NCBI RefSeq assembly: GCF_004681185.1
Contig: NZ_SRIF01000002.1
Span: forward strand, 434,001-498,000
DNA: 64,000 nt
Direction: 5' to 3'
Source: Haloarcula amylovorans
GTDB lineage: Archaea; Halobacteriota; Halobacteria; Halobacteriales; Haloarculaceae
Positions 62,722-64,000 of the stretch are shown one piece after another. Position 1 is the first letter of the stretch. Every line of letters starts with the position of its first letter. The notes beneath the pieces were generated by a model. The model saw only the letters and a program-made list of their open reading frames with translations, made no database searches and was not told where the DNA came from. Both the position numbers and the translations under genes were made by a program.

Positions 62722-63468
62722 CTACACGTCCGCTGTTTCTTCGCTTTCTCGAAGTTGCACGAACGCTTCGCTGAGGATACCGAGGACGATCAGCGAGAAC
62801 GGGAGCGTGATGATACCGGCCATCAGCGTGCCTATCGCCGGGCCGGCGACCGCACTCACGACTGCCGAGGCGATAACCGACAAGATACCGGGGACGATGG
62901 CGAGCACGACGAAGATAATGAAGAGGATGACGACCAAGGGAATCCAGTTCCCGCGAGTGAGAGCCCAGCTATTGCGGAGGGCAGCGACGAAATTGTCGTC
63001 CTCGACAGCGATATAATACATCATGAACAGGAACGCGACATACGCGATGATGCCGGGGATGATGAACAGGATAGTCCCGATGAACACGAGTAGACTGTAT
63101 ATGAGGCCCCCGAGAATCGTGTTCACGATCGCTAAGACCATGTTTCGGGTGTAGTATTCGCTCGGGATAGAACTCGAATGGCCACCGACGAACGTTCGGA
63201 TAGCCACGATCGACATCACTTGGAGGAGTAACAACGAGATAACCGACACGCTCGCAGAGACCGCAAGCGGGAGGTCAAGAGCGGGAAGCGCCTGCGTCGC
63301 ATCTGCGGGCAGGTCACTCGAACTCTGCAGCAACGTGAGGAAGGCACTGTAAAACGCTACCTGCCAGATAATTCCGAGAACTACATATGCGAGAGTGAGC
63401 ACCACCCCGTTTCTATTTGCGACTCGATTGAATCCATCAGTTAGTGAGGAACCGATTTTCAGGGACAC
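62722..63468 (-). CDS. Multi-pass membrane protein (DUF7847-like)
   Basis: The 248-residue protein has about six hydrophobic segments and family-like blocks: SLKIGSSLTDGFNRVANRNG, GTILFIIPGIIAYVAFLFM, VAALRNSWALTRGNWIPLV. Such proteins are frequent in haloarchaea with unknown role. GTG 63468 is chosen because MSLKIGSSL is the typical start; the frame is open to 63525. Confidence 0.65.
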   Translation of the reverse strand: MSLKIGSSLTDGFNRVANRNGVVLTLAYVVLGIIWQVAFYSAFLTLLQSSSDLPADATQALPALDLPLAVSASVSVISLLLLQVMSIVAIRTFVGGHSSSIPSEYYTRNMVLAIVNTILGGLIYSLLVFIGTILFIIPGIIAYVAFLFMMYYIAVEDDNFVAALRNSWALTRGNWIPLVVILFIIFVVLAIVPGILSVIASAVVSAVAGPAIGTLMAGIITLPFSLIVLGILSEAFVQLRESEETADV

Positions 63469-63790
63469 ACCGGACTGAAGGCGCGTTCGTGACCTAAGTA
63501 CCCCGACGAACTGCGAGGACAGCAATTCGCCGATATGTTTAAGCCATCCCTGTGTGGGAGCTCGTCGACGTAGTCGAAAATCGACTATCTCTGAATGTTC
63601 TCGAAACCCCGTAAATGGGGGTCCTATCTATTCTACAACAGTATCTGAAAACAGACCTGACGCAGTAAACTCACCTAAACTCAGAAATAGATTTAATATC
63701 TCGTACTGGTTTCTGCCACTTAGACGCCGTCGTTCCAGCGGTCTTTGACTCGGCTGCGGTGGCTGACCGGATCGGCGCGTCAGAAGAGAA
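63469..63790. other. Intergenic region between divergent genes
   Basis: About 320 bp without a gene. TATA-like ATTTAATAT at about 63689-63697 lies roughly 95 bp before ATG 63791. TTAAACATAT on the minus strand lies about 70 bp before GTG 63468. Confidence 0.4.
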
Positions 63791-64000
63791 ATGTCTACGC
63801 AAGCGCCGTCGGCCTCCGTGCCGACAGAAAAAGTGGATAGCCGCATCGCTCGTTTCAAACGGACCCTCGGCCGGGTGGGACTGACTATCGGCGTCCTCTC
63901 GTTGGTCGCCGCCGAGCCCGCTCTGGCACAAACCATCGGCGAGGACTTCTGTACGACGAGCATGGCCGAGACAATCAAGAACGTCTTCACCATCATCCAG
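63791..64000 (+). CDS. Partial small exported protein, possibly VirB2/TrbC-like
   Basis: A 70-codon open frame reaches the window end. It starts MSTQAPSASVPTEKVDSRIA and has a signal-like segment with a cut after PALAQ, followed by TIGEDFCTTSMAETIKNVFT. The order signal, short loop, amphipathic helix resembles VirB2/TrbC-type pilin-like proteins, but the diagnostic second half is outside the window. Confidence 0.4.
   Translation, partial: MSTQAPSASVPTEKVDSRIARFKRTLGRVGLTIGVLSLVAAEPALAQTIGEDFCTTSMAETIKNVFTIIQ

Overview
The window is high-GC DNA from a halophilic archaeon (class Halobacteria). This follows from the very acidic proteins, Tat signals followed by lipoboxes, a halocyanin, a PGF-CTERM surface protein, an archaeal TFB, many leaderless genes about 27 bp after a TATA box, and decayed IS200/IS605-type ends. 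The genus cannot be fixed from the sequence alone. No tRNA or rRNA gene and no CRISPR array was seen.

Region 1 (1-13.2 kb) starts with a flippase-like membrane protein and a sulfatase-fold enzyme, then a galactoside-use locus. It holds a GH42 beta-galactosidase, galactonate dehydratase (DgoD), an SDR sugar dehydrogenase, a GH4 alpha-galactosidase and a complete CUT1-type ABC importer. Together they would import alpha- and beta-galactosides, split them, oxidise galactose to galactonate and dehydrate it (De Ley-Doudoroff route). Three spaced dyads (GTTCA-N7-TGAAC type) and a leaderless short ORF precede dgoD.

Region 2 (13.6-25.7 kb) is mostly housekeeping: an Nfu-type Fe-S scaffold, an AhpD-like protein, halocyanin, a PGF-CTERM protein, a BMP-type (nucleoside-like) ABC importer, a trkA/trkH remnant and small membrane proteins.

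Region 3 (25-34.5 kb) is a graveyard of mobile elements: one intact TnpB element, a second tnpB broken by a stop codon and by a 703-bp IS6-like element that carries a lipoprotein gene, orphan right ends and a decayed third tnpB. Secreted hydrolases and small membrane proteins lie between them.

Region 4 (34.8-46.6 kb) is a catabolic locus: ornithine-cyclodeaminase-family protein, ketoglutarate-semialdehyde-type aldehyde dehydrogenase, M19-fold protein, BCCT transporter, RidA and an IclR regulator. It suggests use of a betaine or imino acid. An unrecognised two-gene operon and a UspA protein follow.

Region 5 (about 46.6-59.5 kb) looks like an integrated plasmid-like element: repeated TCCAA/TTGGA dyads, a 1230-residue HerA/VirD4-like ATPase, a 400-bp hairpin-rich stretch, an RPA-like OB-fold protein, a DUF932-like protein, a TFB paralogue, a SWIM zinc-finger protein and two Fic proteins (one broken). 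Three of these genes share the same short hairpin just before their start codons.

Region 6 (59.6-64 kb) has an (ETVx)n repeat membrane protein coupled to a PiT phosphate permease, a UPF0175/PIN pair with a frameshifted toxin, a multi-pass membrane protein and the start of a possible VirB2-like protein.
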